From: Enterobacter mori LMG 25706
Lineage (GTDB): Bacteria > Pseudomonadota > Gammaproteobacteria > Enterobacterales > Enterobacteriaceae
Assembly: GCF_000211415.1 (NCBI RefSeq)
Contig: NZ_GL890776.1
Span: 119,975 to 175,115 of the forward strand
DNA length: 55,141 nt
Direction of reading: 5' to 3'
Part shown: piece after piece, positions 54,697 to 55,141 of the stretch
How the letters are laid out: each line of letters opens with the position of its first letter
Numbering within the stretch: the stretch's first letter is position 1
Notes under the pieces: model-generated
What the model was told of the DNA's origin: nothing
What the model saw: the letters and a program-made list of their open reading frames with translations, nothing else
Database searches by the model: none
Made by a program: the position numbers and the translations under genes

Positions 54697-54726
54697 GGGG
54701 CGTGGGAAACCACGCCCCTTTTGTTT
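54697..54726 (+). terminator. Terminator after tyrS
   Basis: GGGGCGTGG (54697-54705) pairs with CCACGCCCC (54710-54718) around a GAAA tetraloop, followed by TTTTGTTTTT. Confidence 0.93.
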
Positions 54727-54748
54727 TTACAGGGTTTGGTAAGAAAAA

Positions 54749-55141
54749 ATGAAGAACATCCTCGCCATCCAGTCCCACGTTGTTTTTGGGCATGCTGGCA
54801 ACAGCGCAGCGGAATTCCCGATGCGCCGCCTCGGTGCCAACGTCTGGCCCCTCAATACCGTACAGTTTTCAAACCACACGCAATACGGCAAATGGACCGG
54901 CTGCGTGATGCCGCCATCGCACTTGACGGAGGTTGTGCAGGGTATTGCCGAAATCGACCAGCTTAAGCGCTGTGACGCGGTGCTGAGCGGCTATCTCGGT
55001 TCAGCAGAGCAGGGGGAACATATCCTGGGGATCGTTCGCCAGGTGAAAGCGGCGAATCCTGCGGCAAAGTATTTTTGCGATCCGGTCATGGGCCACCCTG
55101 AAAAGGGCTGTATTGTCGCACCCGGCGTGGCGGAGTTTCAC
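54749..55141 (+). CDS. pdxY: Pyridoxal kinase PdxY (5' part, cut by window end)
   Basis: The first 131 codons of a PfkB/ribokinase-type kinase that phosphorylates pyridoxal. The N-terminus [20 protein letters not shown] with FPMRRLG and [12 protein letters not shown] is characteristic, and the order tyrS-pdxY is as in E. coli. The gene is open at the window end, not truncated in itself. Confidence 0.95.
   Translation, partial: MKNILAIQSHVVFGHAGNSAAEFPMRRLGANVWPLNTVQFSNHTQYGKWTGCVMPPSHLTEVVQGIAEIDQLKRCDAVLSGYLGSAEQGEHILGIVRQVKAANPAAKYFCDPVMGHPEKGCIVAPGVAEFH

Overview
The window is chromosomal DNA of a gamma-proteobacterium of the family Enterobacteriaceae. Gene content and order closely follow the region of the Escherichia coli K-12 map that runs from suf to tyrS/pdxY. 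Several blocks absent from K-12 at this place point to Enterobacter or a near relative (Lelliottia, Leclercia, Klebsiella group); the exact genus is an inference. I see no insertion sequence, prophage, integrase or CRISPR array.

Layout. (1) 1-2400: the blue-light pair bluF-bluR with TTGTACAA palindromes nearby. (2) 2400-8230: the Fe-S assembly operon sufABCDSE behind candidate IscR and Fur sites. (3) 8271-11305: ldtE, lpp and pykF (cell-wall crosslinking, Braun lipoprotein, glycolysis). (4) 11683-17136: an accessory block with divergent modules, a cystathionine beta-synthase/gamma-lyase pair (reverse transsulfuration) and a methionine-type ABC importer, separated by a run of MetJ-box-like 8-mers. 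(5) 17247-20506: fumD and a four-gene polar amino acid ABC importer. (6) 20748-23524: a small unknown gene, a histidine kinase/response regulator pair and an exported HbpS/GlcG-family protein. (7) 23562-27214: a 46-residue acidic protein, an MBL-fold protein, a beta-carbonic anhydrase, ydhS and two tRNA-Val(GAC) genes, one of which lacks five bases. (8) 27368-41396: the conserved series mdtK, ribC, cfa, punC, punR, purR, ynhF, ydhP, sodB, mepH, grxD, rnt, gloA, nemA, nemR. (9) 41409-43037: an EptA/MCR-family phosphoethanolamine transferase inserted between nemR and ydhL. (10) 43183-55141: ydhL, ydhF, sodC, ydhKJI, slyA, an inserted diguanylate cyclase, slyB, anmK, mliC, pdxH, tyrS and the start of pdxY.

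How the genes fit together. Sulfur and redox themes recur: Suf cluster assembly, Cys/Met interconversion with its own importer, Fe- and Cu/Zn-superoxide dismutases, glutaredoxin, glyoxalase and NemA. Envelope themes recur too: LdtE, Lpp, MepH, the phosphoethanolamine transferase, SlyA and SlyB behind a PhoP-like box, MliC. Operator-like sequences recognisable by eye include IscR, Fur, Cra, MetJ, PurR (two), NemR, SlyA and PhoP, with a weaker PmrA-like site.

Items most worth a second look: the tRNA-Val gene missing positions 8-12; a SodB whose expected metal-ligand His74 reads Arg; the two-component system next to an exported HbpS-like protein; the MetJ-like array between the transsulfuration and methionine-uptake modules; and the phosphoethanolamine transferase with a PmrA-like promoter.
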